NCBI RefSeq assembly: GCF_026341275.1
Contig: NZ_JAIFZO010000002.1
Span: 7,966,118-8,030,117 of the forward strand
Source: Streptomyces ortus
Lineage (GTDB): Bacteria; Actinomycetota; Actinomycetes; Streptomycetales; Streptomycetaceae
DNA: 64,000 nt
Direction: 5' to 3'
The position numbers and the translations under genes were made by a program. The notes beneath the pieces are model-generated. The model ran no database searches, had not been told where the DNA came from, and worked only from the letters and a program-made list of their open reading frames with translations. Position 1 is the stretch's first letter. Every line of letters starts with the position of its first letter. Positions 8,719-17,693 of this stretch are shown here, piece after piece.

Positions 8719-9570
8719 ATGGCGAAGCGAGACAGCGCTGCGGACCTGGTAGGGCTCTTGTCGGTCGAGGGTCAGGACCTGGCTGCGGCGTGGGTGCGGG
8801 AGGTGTCTGGGTCGCAGAGCGGGCGGATCAGCGCCGCCGAACTCGACCGCGAGCTGCGGGAGCTGTTCGACGCCCTGGTGGACGCGTTGCGGCAGGGAGC
8901 CGCCGACGTCCACTCGGAACAGATGTCCGAAGTCCGTGCCCTGCTGACGGAGCTGTCGAGGAACAGGGCCCGTCAGGGGTTCTCGCCGACCGAGACCGCG
9001 ATCAGTGTCTTCGCCCTGAAGCGGGTCCTGGAACCGGTCCTGTCCGACGGCACCGCCGAGCAGATCCGCGCCTACCTGCAGTTCAACGCCCTCCTCGACG
9101 GCATGGGCCTTTTCGTGATCGAGACCTACACGCAGACCCGGGACGAGATCATCACTTCGCAGGCGGAGCAGCTCCTGGAGCTGTCCACGCCGGTGGTGCG
9201 GCTGTGGGACGGCGTCATCGCCGTGCCGCTGGTCGGCACGCTGGACTCGGCGCGCACCCAGGTCGTGATGGAGAAGCTGCTGCAGGCCCTCGTCGACACG
9301 GGCTCGGAGCAGGCGATCATCGACATCACGGGCGTGCCCGCGGTGGACACCCAGGTCGCCCAACACCTGCTCAAGACCATCGTCGCCGCCCGGCTCATGG
9401 GCGCCGAGTGCACCGTGTCCGGCATCAGCCCGCAGATCGCGCAGACCATCGTCGCGCTGGGCATCGAGTTCGACGACATCGTGACGAAGGCCAGCCTCGC
9501 CGACGCACTCAAGCTCGCACTGCGCCGCTCCGGCGTCGACGTGGTCGTCCACCAGGGCGTGCAGCGATGA
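8719..9570 (+). CDS. rsbR: RsbR-like stressosome protein
   Basis: A 283-residue protein with an N-terminal all-helical RsbRD_N-like domain (about 10-160, including TETAISVFALKRVLEPVL) and a C-terminal STAS domain (about 165-275). In stressosomes, RsbR and RsbS build a large complex that holds the RsbT kinase until a stress signal arrives. The STAS phosphosite region reads DITGVPAVDTQVAQHL, with a threonine at the conserved position. GAAGGAG precedes the ATG. It is the first gene of a six-gene operon and its TGA overlaps the rsbS ATG (ATGA at 9567-9570). The symbol is given by family role; the stimulus sensed is unknown. Confidence 0.85.
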   Translation: MAKRDSAADLVGLLSVEGQDLAAAWVREVSGSQSGRISAAELDRELRELFDALVDALRQGAADVHSEQMSEVRALLTELSRNRARQGFSPTETAISVFALKRVLEPVLSDGTAEQIRAYLQFNALLDGMGLFVIETYTQTRDEIITSQAEQLLELSTPVVRLWDGVIAVPLVGTLDSARTQVVMEKLLQALVDTGSEQAIIDITGVPAVDTQVAQHLLKTIVAARLMGAECTVSGISPQIAQTIVALGIEFDDIVTKASLADALKLALRRSGVDVVVHQGVQR

Positions 9571-9938
9571 GCGAGCGCATCCCGATCCTGCGGATCGGCG
9601 ACACCCTGCTGGTGTCCGTCCAGTTCGATCTGGAGGACCAGATGGTGCTGAACCTCCAGGAGGACCTGGCCGACGCGATCGTGGCCAAGTCGGCCCGGGG
9701 CGTCATCATCGACATCACCGCCCTGGAGATCGTCGACTCCTTCGTGGGGCGCATGCTCGCGACGGTCGCCGCCATCTCGCGCGTGCTCGACGCCAGGACG
9801 GTGGTCGTGGGCATGCGCCCCGCCGTGGCCATCACCCTGGTCGAGCTGGGTCTCTCCCTGGGCGGCGTCGACACCGCCCTGGACTTGGAGAAGGGGCTGG
9901 CGAAGCTGCGGCAGCCCACCAGTTCGGTCTTGCGGTGA
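9567..9938 (+). CDS. rsbS: RsbS-like STAS protein
   Basis: A 123-residue single STAS domain of the RsbS type, core partner of RsbR in stressosomes. The motif DITALEIVDSFVGRML carries the serine (EIVDSF) phosphorylated by RsbT in the Bacillus system. The ATG overlaps the stop of rsbR and its own stop overlaps the GTG of rsbT, implying coupled translation and fixed stoichiometry. The family is assigned from the phosphosite, the length and the rsbR-S-T gene order. Confidence 0.88.
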   Translation: MSERIPILRIGDTLLVSVQFDLEDQMVLNLQEDLADAIVAKSARGVIIDITALEIVDSFVGRMLATVAAISRVLDARTVVVGMRPAVAITLVELGLSLGGVDTALDLEKGLAKLRQPTSSVLR

Positions 9939-10357
9939 CCGCGCCCTGGACCGTGGGGGAGACGCCGCAGACGTACCCCATCGCGCGCAGCGGCGACCTC
10001 GTGCACATCCGGCAGGCCATCCGCACCCTGTCCCAGCAGTGCAAGCTGTCCCTGGTCGACCAGACCAAGATGATCACCGCGGCGAGTGAGCTCGCCCGCA
10101 ACACCCTCATCTACGGAGGCGGGGGCTCGGTCAGGTCCGGACTGGTCAGCGCGAACGGCAAGCGGGGCGTGGCCGCCGTCTTCGAGGACTCCGGCCCCGG
10201 TATAGCCGACGTCGAGCAGGCCATGACGGACGGCTGGACGTCCGGCGGCGGGCTGGGCCTCGGCCTCAGTGGTGCCCGGCGCCTCGTCGACGACTTCGAA
10301 CTGGTCACCGCGCCGGGCGAGGGAACGACCGTCACCATCATCAAGTGGGTGCGGTGA
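9935..10357 (+). CDS. rsbT: RsbT-like serine/threonine kinase
   Basis: A 140-residue HATPase kinase of the RsbT family, which phosphorylates RsbR and RsbS and is then released to activate a PP2C phosphatase. The N-box SELARNTLIYGG, G1 box FEDSGPGI and G2 region GGGLGLGLSGARRLVDDF are all intact, so it should be active. The start is a GTG inside the GTGA overlap with rsbS. In Bacillus the released RsbT activates RsbU; here the next genes encode two PP2C-type phosphatases that could be its targets. Confidence 0.88.
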   Translation: MTAPWTVGETPQTYPIARSGDLVHIRQAIRTLSQQCKLSLVDQTKMITAASELARNTLIYGGGGSVRSGLVSANGKRGVAAVFEDSGPGIADVEQAMTDGWTSGGGLGLGLSGARRLVDDFELVTAPGEGTTVTIIKWVR

Positions 10358-11409
10358 ACGCCGCGGCACCGACCGGCGAGGACATCGCCTGGTTCAGGGA
10401 CGGCGTCTCCCTGGCGGTGACCGCCAGGGGAGCGGCCTCGACCCTGGCCAGGCGCGTCGGACTGAGCAGCCACCGGTCCGCCGAGGTCGCCCTCGCCGTC
10501 ACCGAGGCGGCCACCAACATCCAGCGGCACGCCGACGACGGCGCGCTGCTGCTGCGCGTGGTGCGGGCCGGGGACCAGGCCGGAGTGGAGTTCCTGACCG
10601 TCGACTCGGGGCCCGGAATGACGGACGTTCCCGCCGCGCTCGCCGACGGAACGTCCAGTGCGGGCACGCTGGGTATCGGCCTGGGCGCGGTCTCGCGTCT
10701 CGCGGACCAGTTCGACCTGCACTCCGTGCCGGGCCGCGGCACGGTCATGGCCGCCCGGTTCTGGCCGCGCACCGCGGGCGCCCCGGCCGTCGTCACCTCC
10801 CCGGAGCTGTCCACCGTCGGCGGGGTGACCCGCCCCATCAGCGGCGAGACCGCGTGCGGTGACGCGTGGGCCGTCCGTACGGACGACCGCGACGGCGCCG
10901 GGGACCGCCCGGCGATCCTGGTCATGCTCTGCGACGGTCTGGGCCACGGCCCTCTCGCGGCGCGCGCGAGCCAGGCCGCGGTGAGGGCGTTCCACGAGAC
11001 ACGCGATCTCAGTCCCGCGGGCGCCCTCGGCGCGGTGCACCTCGCCCTGCGGGGGACCCGCGGTGGCGCGGTCGCCGTGGCCCGGATCGAGCCGGCCGCC
11101 GGCCGCCTGCTGTACTGCGGAATCGGCAACGTCAGCGGCTTCCTCGTGGGCGACGGTGCTCGCAGGGCCCTGCTGTCGGCACCCGGCATCGTCGGTGCGC
11201 ACATGAGGCGGCTGCGGACCTTCGAGGAACCGCTCCCGGCCCACGGCGCTCTGGTGATGCACTCCGACGGGCTGACCGAACGCTGGGACCATGCGGCCCT
11301 GCCCGGCCTGCTGCACCACACGCCGCTCGTCATGGCCGGTCAGCTGCTGCGGGAGGCGGGAGGGCGGCGGGACGACGCCGGCGTCGTCGTGATCAAGGGG
11401 GCATGGTGA
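10354..11409 (+). CDS. HATPase-PP2C fusion (RsbX/SpoIIE-type phosphatase)
   Basis: A 351-residue fusion. Residues 1-135 form an RsbT/RsbW-like ATPase with N-box TEAATNIQRHADDG and G1 box TVDSGPGMTD; residues 150-350 form a small PP2C/SpoIIE-like phosphatase with LVMLCDGLGHGPLAARAS and a late HSDGLTERWD. By analogy with RsbX it may remove phosphates from RsbR/RsbS and reset the switch, while the ATPase half could act as a second kinase. The start is a GTG in the GTGA overlap with rsbT. Fifteen bases separate it from the next gene. Confidence 0.8.
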   Translation: MNAAAPTGEDIAWFRDGVSLAVTARGAASTLARRVGLSSHRSAEVALAVTEAATNIQRHADDGALLLRVVRAGDQAGVEFLTVDSGPGMTDVPAALADGTSSAGTLGIGLGAVSRLADQFDLHSVPGRGTVMAARFWPRTAGAPAVVTSPELSTVGGVTRPISGETACGDAWAVRTDDRDGAGDRPAILVMLCDGLGHGPLAARASQAAVRAFHETRDLSPAGALGAVHLALRGTRGGAVAVARIEPAAGRLLYCGIGNVSGFLVGDGARRALLSAPGIVGAHMRRLRTFEEPLPAHGALVMHSDGLTERWDHAALPGLLHHTPLVMAGQLLREAGGRRDDAGVVVIKGAW

Positions 11410-11424
11410 GCGGCGAGGGACGGG

Positions 11425-12879
11425 ATGAGCGTGGTGTCTGACCCGGGCCCCCGCGACGACGTTCCCCGCCACGACAACTCGTCCGCCGTCGGCCCGGCCC
11501 GCACGGTGGCGCCCTTCGCCCTGTCCTCGTCCCAGGACGTTTTCGGACTGCGGCGTACCGCGCAACAGGTGGGAGCGGCCCTGTCGCTGGAGCGGCAGGA
11601 CCAGGTCCGGCTGGCGACCGCGCTGAGCGAACTGGGCCGGGACCGGCTCGGCTGTGGCGGGCTGGAGGTCTCCTTCGGTCTCGTGCCAGCGGGCCGGCCG
11701 ACGACCCTGCTCGTCACGTTCGTATGGGAGGACGGACCACCCGCGGCGCAGGAGACGCTCGACCTGGCGGCGAAGCTCGTGGGGATCGAGTACGAGACCG
11801 GCCCGGCAGGCGGCCGCATCGCCGTGAGCCAGCCGCTCCCGCCGGAGACCGGCAGCGCGGCGCAGCAGCACGCCCGGCTGGCGGAGGTCCTCAAGGCCAC
11901 TTCCCGCTCGACCGAGGCGGACGACCTCCGCGCCCAGACGCGCGACCTGATCGCCACCCTGGAGGAGACCCGCGCCCAGCGGGAGGAGCTGCGCCATCTC
12001 AACGAAGAGCTGGAGGAGACCAACCGGGGTGTCCTCGCGCTGTACACCGAGCTGACCCAGGAGCTGGAGACCACCAACAGCGGTGTTCTCGCGCTGCACA
12101 CCGAACTGGAGGACAAGCGGCACCAGCTGCAGGAGGCCAGCGAGGCCAAGACCCGCTTCTGGACGAACATCAGCCACGAACTGCGCACCCCGGTCAACTC
12201 CGTGGTCGCCCTCTCCACGCTGCTGCTGGCCCCCAGTTCCCCCGCCCTCACCGTCGAGCAGCGGGAACAGGTCGAACTCATCGGCTCGGCCGGCCATACG
12301 CTGCTGTCCCTCGTGAGCGACCTGCTGGACGTGGCCAAGGCCGAGGCCGGCCACCTGGAGATCCATCCGGAACCAGTGGATCTGCGTCTGCTGGTCGCCC
12401 ACCTCAGGGGCCTCATCCTGAGCGGCCATGGACACGAACGGGTGACTCTCGTCACGCCCCTTGCCGAGGAGCAGCCGCGCCTGGTGACGGACGAGACGCT
12501 GCTGGTCCGCATCCTGCGCAACCTCTGCGCCAACGCGCTGAAGTTCACCGAGCGCGGCGAGGTGCGTCTGGAGATCGACGTCGATCCCGAACCTTCGAGC
12601 CCCGGTGTGCTGTTCACCGTCACGGACACCGGGATCGGCATCCCGCCCGAGGAACTCGACCGGGTCTTCGAGGTCTTCTACCAGGTCCGCGGCCCCCACC
12701 AGAGCGGCGGGCTCGGCACCGGCCTCGGCCTGCCCTACGCCCGTACGCTCGCCGAACTGCTCGGTGGCACCCTGACCCTCACCAGTACGGTGGGCGTCGG
12801 CACCAAGGTGGAGGTCCGCCTCCCGGATCTCGGCCATGAGTACACGCAGCCAGCGCAGAACCGAAAGGGCGGGCCGTGA
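11425..12879 (+). CDS. Hybrid sensor histidine kinase with RsbT-like N-terminus
   Basis: A 484-residue soluble histidine kinase. Residues 30-145 look like a decayed RsbT-type ATPase: RLATALSELGRDRLGCGG aligns with the SELARN N-box region but lacks the asparagine and the later glycine boxes. Residues 165-240 form a coiled coil with two near-identical stretches (ELEETNRGVLALYTEL and ELETTNSGVLALHTEL). The DHp motif SHELRTPVNS contains His251, followed by a full HATPase (NLCANALKFTERG, DTGIGIP, GLGTGLGLPYA). No membrane segment is seen, so the input is cytoplasmic, possibly a stressosome protein. The next gene starts inside its stop (GTGA), and its receiver domain is the obvious phosphate acceptor. 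Confidence 0.82.
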   Translation: MSVVSDPGPRDDVPRHDNSSAVGPARTVAPFALSSSQDVFGLRRTAQQVGAALSLERQDQVRLATALSELGRDRLGCGGLEVSFGLVPAGRPTTLLVTFVWEDGPPAAQETLDLAAKLVGIEYETGPAGGRIAVSQPLPPETGSAAQQHARLAEVLKATSRSTEADDLRAQTRDLIATLEETRAQREELRHLNEELEETNRGVLALYTELTQELETTNSGVLALHTELEDKRHQLQEASEAKTRFWTNISHELRTPVNSVVALSTLLLAPSSPALTVEQREQVELIGSAGHTLLSLVSDLLDVAKAEAGHLEIHPEPVDLRLLVAHLRGLILSGHGHERVTLVTPLAEEQPRLVTDETLLVRILRNLCANALKFTERGEVRLEIDVDPEPSSPGVLFTVTDTGIGIPPEELDRVFEVFYQVRGPHQSGGLGTGLGLPYARTLAELLGGTLTLTSTVGVGTKVEVRLPDLGHEYTQPAQNRKGGP

Positions 12880-14480
12880 CCGACAGCGCCCAGGAGCGTC
12901 TGCCCGCGACCGTCCTGGTGGTCGACGACAACGAGACGAACCGCTACGTCCTCACCAGCTGGCTGCAGCGCGCGGGACACTCCGTCATCGGCGTCAGCAC
13001 GGGCGAGCAGGGCCTCGATCAGCTGCACAACGGGCCGGGCGCGCTTCCGGACATCGCGATCATCGACGTCCGGCTGCCCGACATGAGCGGGTTCGAGGTC
13101 AGCGAACGGGTCAAGAACAGCCCGCTGACCGCCCATCTGCCGATCATCCAGATCTCCGCCGCCGCCATCACCCCCGACGATCACGCGGAAGGGCTGAGGC
13201 GGGGAGCGGACGCCTATCTCGACCAACCCATCGACCCCGGCGAGCTCCTCGCCACCGTCTCCGCCACCCTGCGGTACGCCAGAGCCCGGCAGCGCGCCGA
13301 GAAGCTCGCGCACCGCCTCATAGCGCTGAACCAGGCGACGCTGGACGTCTACAGCGCCGTCGGCTTCCACTCCTTCGCGTCGGCGGCCACCGGCGGCGCG
13401 GCAGCGGTCCTGGACAGCCCGGCCAGCGCGGTGTTCCTCTCACCTCAGACGCAGGCCGTGCACAGCATGACCGACGACGCACAGTCCACCGTACGGATCC
13501 ATCCCGCACACCCCGCCCTCCTGAAGCAGCTCGCGGCCCACGGCCTGAGCCAGGACACCGGCGTCACGATCGTCCGTCTCCCGCAGGGGCAGTGGCAGGC
13601 CATGCTGCCGGACGACCACCTCTGCGGGGACATCGCGCTCGCGGTGGCCCGCACCAAACGCGGTCGGCCCCCCGTCTGCCTGGCCGTACCGGTCACCGCC
13701 CTGCGCAGCGCCGACGACGAGCAGCTCCTGCAGCAACTCGCCAACGCCGGCGCACTCGCCCTCGAAGCCCTGCGGACCTACAACGAGGAACACGCCCTGG
13801 GCCTGGCCCTGCAACGCTCCTTCCTCCCCAAGGAACTGCCGACCGTCCCGGGCGTCCAGCTGGCCTTCCGCTACCTCCCCGCCTCCGAACACGCGGAGAT
13901 CGGGGGAGACTTCTACGAAGCGGTGCGGACGGTCAACGGCCTGCTGCTCGCCATCGGAGACGTCGTCGGACACTCGGTGACGGCCGCGACCGTCATGGGC
14001 GAGGTACGCCACGCACTGCGCGCCTACGCCGTCGAAGGGCACGCTCCGCACCAGATTCTGAACCGGCTGGAGACGCTCCTCGGCCAGTCCCAGCCCGGCA
14101 TCACCGTCACCCTGTGCCTCGTCCTGGTCGAGCCGGACGAACGCCGCCTGCACATCGCCAACGCGGGCCACCTCCCGCCGCTGTTGATCGACCCGGAGAA
14201 GGGGCCGCGGTTCCACGAACCCCACGGTCCGCTGATCGGCCTGGGTCTCCCGCATCCGCCGCCCACCGTGGTGGAGGCCCCGCCCGGCACCCGGCTGCTC
14301 ATGGTGACGGACGGCCTCGTCGAGGTACGGACCTCCCATCTGGACGCCACCCTCGCCGAGTTCCGCGAGACCGTGGCCGACGGGCCGGCCGACCTGGAGG
14401 AGATGTGCGACCTGCTCCTCGCACGCTTCGGACAGAACAAGGACGACGACATCGCCCTGATCACCGCACTGTTCGCATAG
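12876..14480 (+). CDS. Response-regulator PP2C phosphatase (RsbU-like)
   Basis: A 534-residue protein with a receiver domain (about 12-125), a GAF-like middle region and a C-terminal PP2C/SpoIIE phosphatase (about 300-530: IGGDFYEAV, AIGDVVGHS, VTDGLVEVR, DDIALIT). The receiver keeps the acidic pair VVDDN and the phosphorylation aspartate in IAIIDVRLPDMSG. The conserved lysine of the usual K-P motif is glutamine (YLDQPID), so phosphorylation or its readout may be altered. Predicted job: dephosphorylate an STAS antagonist such as the RsbV-like protein and so release a sigma factor, under dual control of the histidine kinase and RsbT. GTG start, overlapping the kinase stop. Last gene of the operon. 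Confidence 0.85.
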   Translation: MTDSAQERLPATVLVVDDNETNRYVLTSWLQRAGHSVIGVSTGEQGLDQLHNGPGALPDIAIIDVRLPDMSGFEVSERVKNSPLTAHLPIIQISAAAITPDDHAEGLRRGADAYLDQPIDPGELLATVSATLRYARARQRAEKLAHRLIALNQATLDVYSAVGFHSFASAATGGAAAVLDSPASAVFLSPQTQAVHSMTDDAQSTVRIHPAHPALLKQLAAHGLSQDTGVTIVRLPQGQWQAMLPDDHLCGDIALAVARTKRGRPPVCLAVPVTALRSADDEQLLQQLANAGALALEALRTYNEEHALGLALQRSFLPKELPTVPGVQLAFRYLPASEHAEIGGDFYEAVRTVNGLLLAIGDVVGHSVTAATVMGEVRHALRAYAVEGHAPHQILNRLETLLGQSQPGITVTLCLVLVEPDERRLHIANAGHLPPLLIDPEKGPRFHEPHGPLIGLGLPHPPPTVVEAPPGTRLLMVTDGLVEVRTSHLDATLAEFRETVADGPADLEEMCDLLLARFGQNKDDDIALITALFA

Positions 14481-14541
14481 GAGCCCGTGCCATGCCCCCG
14501 GCCGGATCGTCCGGGGTCCGGCAGGGGGCTAGGCTCTGCCT

Positions 14542-15828
14542 GTGCTCGGATCAGCGGGGTCGGACCTGAGGCTGAACACGCCCGTGTTCGCGGCCCGTTG
14601 GCGTGCGCTGGGCGTGGTGAGCCGGGACGCGGTGTGCACCGCACTGCTGGCCCCGCTGGTGTTCGCGCCGGTGACGGCCCCGATCGGCGCCCAGTTCGGC
14701 GACCTGCCGGAACGCTCCCTCGGACTGCCGGGGGTCCTGGTGACGGCCGCTCTCTGGCTGCCGCTGGTGCTGCGGCGCAGCCGGCCCGTCGGGTGCCTCG
14801 CGCTGATCGCGGGCGCGTTCGCGGTCCATGAACTCGTCGGCTATCCGCAGACCTGCGCGAGTCTGGGCCTCTACCTCGCGCTGTACAGCCTGGGAGCCCA
14901 CGGGGACCGCGTCGGCGGCCCGCGCCGCGTTCTCGCGGTCGCCGTCGCGGTCGTGGCGTTCACGCTGTTCGCGGCCGGGCTGCACCACAGAGGGTCGCCC
15001 CAGCAGGTTTCCGACTACGTCCTGATGTTCCTGATCCTGGTGGTGTGCTGGGCCGTCGGCACAGCGGTACGGGCCCGTCAGGACGGTGAGGCGGAACGGC
15101 GCCGGCTCAGCGTCGAGGCGGCGACCGCACGCGAACGGGCCCGCATAGCAAGGGAGTTGCACGATGTGGTGACCCACCATGTGACCGCCATGGTGGTCCA
15201 GGCGGACGCCGCCCAGTTCCTGCTCGACGACGCACCCGCGCGGGTGGGGACCGGACTCGAAGCGATCAGCGACTCCGGGCGGCGGGCCCTGAGAGACCTG
15301 CAGCATCTGCTGGGCGTACTGAAGGCGTCCGCCGGCACCGAAGGCGCTTCGTCCGCACCGGACCGTACCCCGGCGCCGGGCGGGCTGAGCGAGCTGGTCG
15401 AGCAGACCAGGGCCGCCGGACAGCCGGTGGAACTGGCGGAGCGGGGCGAGCGGCAGGAACTGGCCGCCGCGGTGGAACTGGCCGCGTACCGCGTGGTGCA
15501 GGAGGCGCTGACCAACGCGCTCAAACACGCCCCGGGCCACCGGACGCTCGTCCAGGTGCACTACGGCCGCACGGACGTGGAGGTCGAGGTGACCACCGAG
15601 GGAGCGCCCGCCACCGCGCCCGCCACGGAGGCTGCCACCCCTCCCGGTCAGCGGCGCGGACCGCTGGGCCGTGGCGGCGGGCACGGCCTGATCGGGCTGC
15701 GCGAAAGGGTCAGTGTGTTCGGCGGTGACCTGTCCGCCGGCGACCGCCCGGACGGCGGCTTCAGCGTCCGCGCGCGCATACCGTCCGCCGGGCACGGCGA
15801 AACCGCGGCAGGCGGGGGAGAGGTATGA
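14542..15828 (+). CDS. NarL-type sensor histidine kinase
   Basis: A 428-residue membrane sensor kinase. The first 180 residues contain several hydrophobic segments (for example LLAPLVFAPVTAPIG and VLAVAVAVVAFTLFAAGL). A HisKA_3 dimerisation motif follows at about 205-225 (ARIARELHDVVTHHVTAMV, phosphoacceptor His in ELHD), then a HATPase_c domain to the C-terminus (GGGHGLIGLRERV). The extracytoplasmic loops are short, so a membrane or intramembrane signal is likely. Start GTG at 14542, 61 bases after the PP2C gene. Its ATGA overlap with the following response regulator identifies its partner. Confidence 0.88.
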   Translation: MLGSAGSDLRLNTPVFAARWRALGVVSRDAVCTALLAPLVFAPVTAPIGAQFGDLPERSLGLPGVLVTAALWLPLVLRRSRPVGCLALIAGAFAVHELVGYPQTCASLGLYLALYSLGAHGDRVGGPRRVLAVAVAVVAFTLFAAGLHHRGSPQQVSDYVLMFLILVVCWAVGTAVRARQDGEAERRRLSVEAATARERARIARELHDVVTHHVTAMVVQADAAQFLLDDAPARVGTGLEAISDSGRRALRDLQHLLGVLKASAGTEGASSAPDRTPAPGGLSELVEQTRAAGQPVELAERGERQELAAAVELAAYRVVQEALTNALKHAPGHRTLVQVHYGRTDVEVEVTTEGAPATAPATEAATPPGQRRGPLGRGGGHGLIGLRERVSVFGGDLSAGDRPDGGFSVRARIPSAGHGETAAGGGEV

Positions 15829-16517
15829 CCGGCCCGGAAGCCCCGGCGCCGATCAGGGTGCTGGTCTGTGACGACCAGGAACTCGTACGGACCGGGTACG
15901 TCACCATCTTCACCGCGCAGCCGGACATCGAGGTCGTGGGAGAGGCCGGAGACGGCCGCACGGCGGTGGAGAGCGCGCGACGGTTGCGCCCGGACGTGGT
16001 GGTGATGGACATCCGCATGCCCCTGCTCGACGGCATCGAGGCGACCCGGCTGCTCGCCGGCCCCGGCGTCGTCGATCCGATGCGGGTCCTGGTGGTCACC
16101 ACCTTCAACCTCGACGAGTACGTGTACGAGGCACTGCGGGCCGGGGCGAGCGGCTTCCTGCTAAAGGACTCACCCCCGCGCGAGCTGGTGCACGGTGTGC
16201 GGACGGTCGACGCGGGGGAGTCGCTGCTGGCACCCGCCGTCACCCGGCAACTCGTCGGCAGGTTCGCCGACCGGCTCCGCCGACCCCAACGGCACCCCGC
16301 CGCACCGGCGTTGGCCGCTCTGGCGCCGCGGGAGACGGAGGTGCTGAAGCTGATCGCCGAGGGCCTGTCCAACACCGAGATCGCCGACCGGCTGGTCATC
16401 AGCCGCGAGACCGTCAAGACGTACGTGTCCCGCATCCTGACCAAACTCGATCTGCGGGACCGGGTCCAGGCGGTCGTGCTGGCCCACCGGGTGGGCCTGG
16501 TCGGCGCCCACGACTGA
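15825..16517 (+). CDS. NarL/LuxR-type response regulator
   Basis: A 230-residue response regulator: a receiver domain (LVCDDQELVRTGY, phosphorylation Asp in VVVMDIRMPLLDGIEA, conserved Lys in GFLLKDSPP) and a C-terminal LuxR helix-turn-helix (LAPRETEVLKLIAEGLSNTE, then ISRETVKTYVSRIL). It is translationally coupled to the upstream kinase. Targets are unknown; the flavin reductase gene ends convergently 28 bases downstream. Confidence 0.9.
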   Translation: MTGPEAPAPIRVLVCDDQELVRTGYVTIFTAQPDIEVVGEAGDGRTAVESARRLRPDVVVMDIRMPLLDGIEATRLLAGPGVVDPMRVLVVTTFNLDEYVYEALRAGASGFLLKDSPPRELVHGVRTVDAGESLLAPAVTRQLVGRFADRLRRPQRHPAAPALAALAPRETEVLKLIAEGLSNTEIADRLVISRETVKTYVSRILTKLDLRDRVQAVVLAHRVGLVGAHD

Positions 16518-16545
16518 GAGCCTGAGCTCTGAACGCGGACTCCGG

Positions 16546-17169
16546 TCAGCTCGACGGATACGGGGACCCCTTGAGCTGGCGGGCCAGATGGGCCGTGTTG
16601 GCCGCCAGGGTCGCCGTCGTGGCGGAGGTGGTCTCGGGAGTCTTGTCGAGGTCCTGGTAGTCGGCGCCCTGCATGGCTTCACCGACCCAGTAGGTGACCG
16701 CGTTCGGAGCCAGGGAGAACCCGACGTCGTTGAGCCCCTGGAAGAGGTCGGCGCTCACCTTGTGAGCCCCGTCCTCGTTGCCGACGACACACACCGCGGC
16801 GACCTTCCCGTAGGTGAGCATCCGCCCCTCGTCGTCCGTCTCGGAGATCTCCGCGTCCAGCCGCTCCATGACGCGCTGGGCGAGGCTGGACGGATGGCCC
16901 AGCCAGATCGGCGTGGACAGGACGAGGATGTCGGCGTCGAGGACCGCGTCCCGGATCGCCGGCCAGGCGTCGCCGTCCCCCATGTCTGTCTCCACTCCGG
17001 GGCGGACGTCGTGATCGGCGATCCGGATCACCTTGCCGGTGACACCGTGCTCGCCCAGTGCCGTCATGGTCTGCTCGGCCAGCAGCTGTGAACTGGAGGC
17101 GGCGGGCGACGGCGACAGGGTGCAGACGAGTGCGACAGCGCGCAGAGGGGTCGTTCCTGTGGTGGTCAT
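16546..17169 (-). CDS. Flavodoxin-fold NAD(P)H-dependent FMN reductase-like protein
   Basis: A 207-residue protein of the NADPH-dependent FMN reductase / flavodoxin superfamily. The FMN phosphate loop TLSPSPAASSSQLL lies at residues 17-30, followed by LVLSTPIWLGHPSSL and the VCVVGNEDGAH strand typical of the fold. Predicted role: cytosolic flavin or quinone reduction. The start ATG at 17169 has no strong ribosome-binding site. On the minus strand the upstream region contains two GGGTAC elements (within 17180-17200), which hint at SigB-type expression, but no clear -35 was found. Confidence 0.75.
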   Translation of the reverse strand: MTTTGTTPLRAVALVCTLSPSPAASSSQLLAEQTMTALGEHGVTGKVIRIADHDVRPGVETDMGDGDAWPAIRDAVLDADILVLSTPIWLGHPSSLAQRVMERLDAEISETDDEGRMLTYGKVAAVCVVGNEDGAHKVSADLFQGLNDVGFSLAPNAVTYWVGEAMQGADYQDLDKTPETTSATTATLAANTAHLARQLKGSPYPSS

Positions 17170-17322
17170 GGCGCAGGAGTACCCCTCGCCGCGATCGCGT
17201 ACCCAAGTTCACCGGAGAGGCGGATGCCCGGCGGTGTGCCGGAGGTGGAATGTGCGCGTCCCGTGAATCGGTGTGCGTGAATGGAGATCATCCGGGCACT
17301 CGGTGCTCCGGAGGTTGAAAAA

Positions 17323-17484
17323 ATGGTTCCCCTGCTACTTGTTCTTCTGCTGGCCCTGATCCTCTTCGCCGCGGGTTTCGCGCTGAAAATCCTGTGGTGG
17401 ATCGCGATCGTCGTTCTGGTCCTGTGGCTGATCGGCTTCGTCGCCCGCCCGAAGCGCGGGAGTGGCCGCTGGTACCGCTGGTAG
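17323..17484 (+). CDS. Small hydrophobic membrane protein
   Basis: A 53-residue protein made of two consecutive hydrophobic stretches (MVPLLLVLLLALILFAAGFA and LWWIAIVVLVLWLIGFVA) and a basic tail RPKRGSGRWYRW. GGAGG lies seven bases before the ATG at 17323, which decides this start over the ATG at 17281. Proteins of this size and shape are common in Streptomyces, often close to general-stress genes; their function is not established. The PRC-barrel gene follows on the same strand after about 210 bases. Confidence 0.75.
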   Translation: MVPLLLVLLLALILFAAGFALKILWWIAIVVLVLWLIGFVARPKRGSGRWYRW

Positions 17485-17693
17485 CCGACTGCGTCGGCCC
17501 AGTTCAGGCAGTGCCTGTCCGCTCCGGCGAGGCGGAGACGAACTCGGCCGGAATTAAGGTGCGTGAAGGCCCGGACCATGGGCACCCGCCGCAAGGACGG
17601 CGATTACGGAAATCACCGTGCACGACGTACGGAAAAAGAGAGGGCCGGTGGGGATCCCCGCTGTCCTCTGTTTACCGGAGGAGTTGTTTTCGC

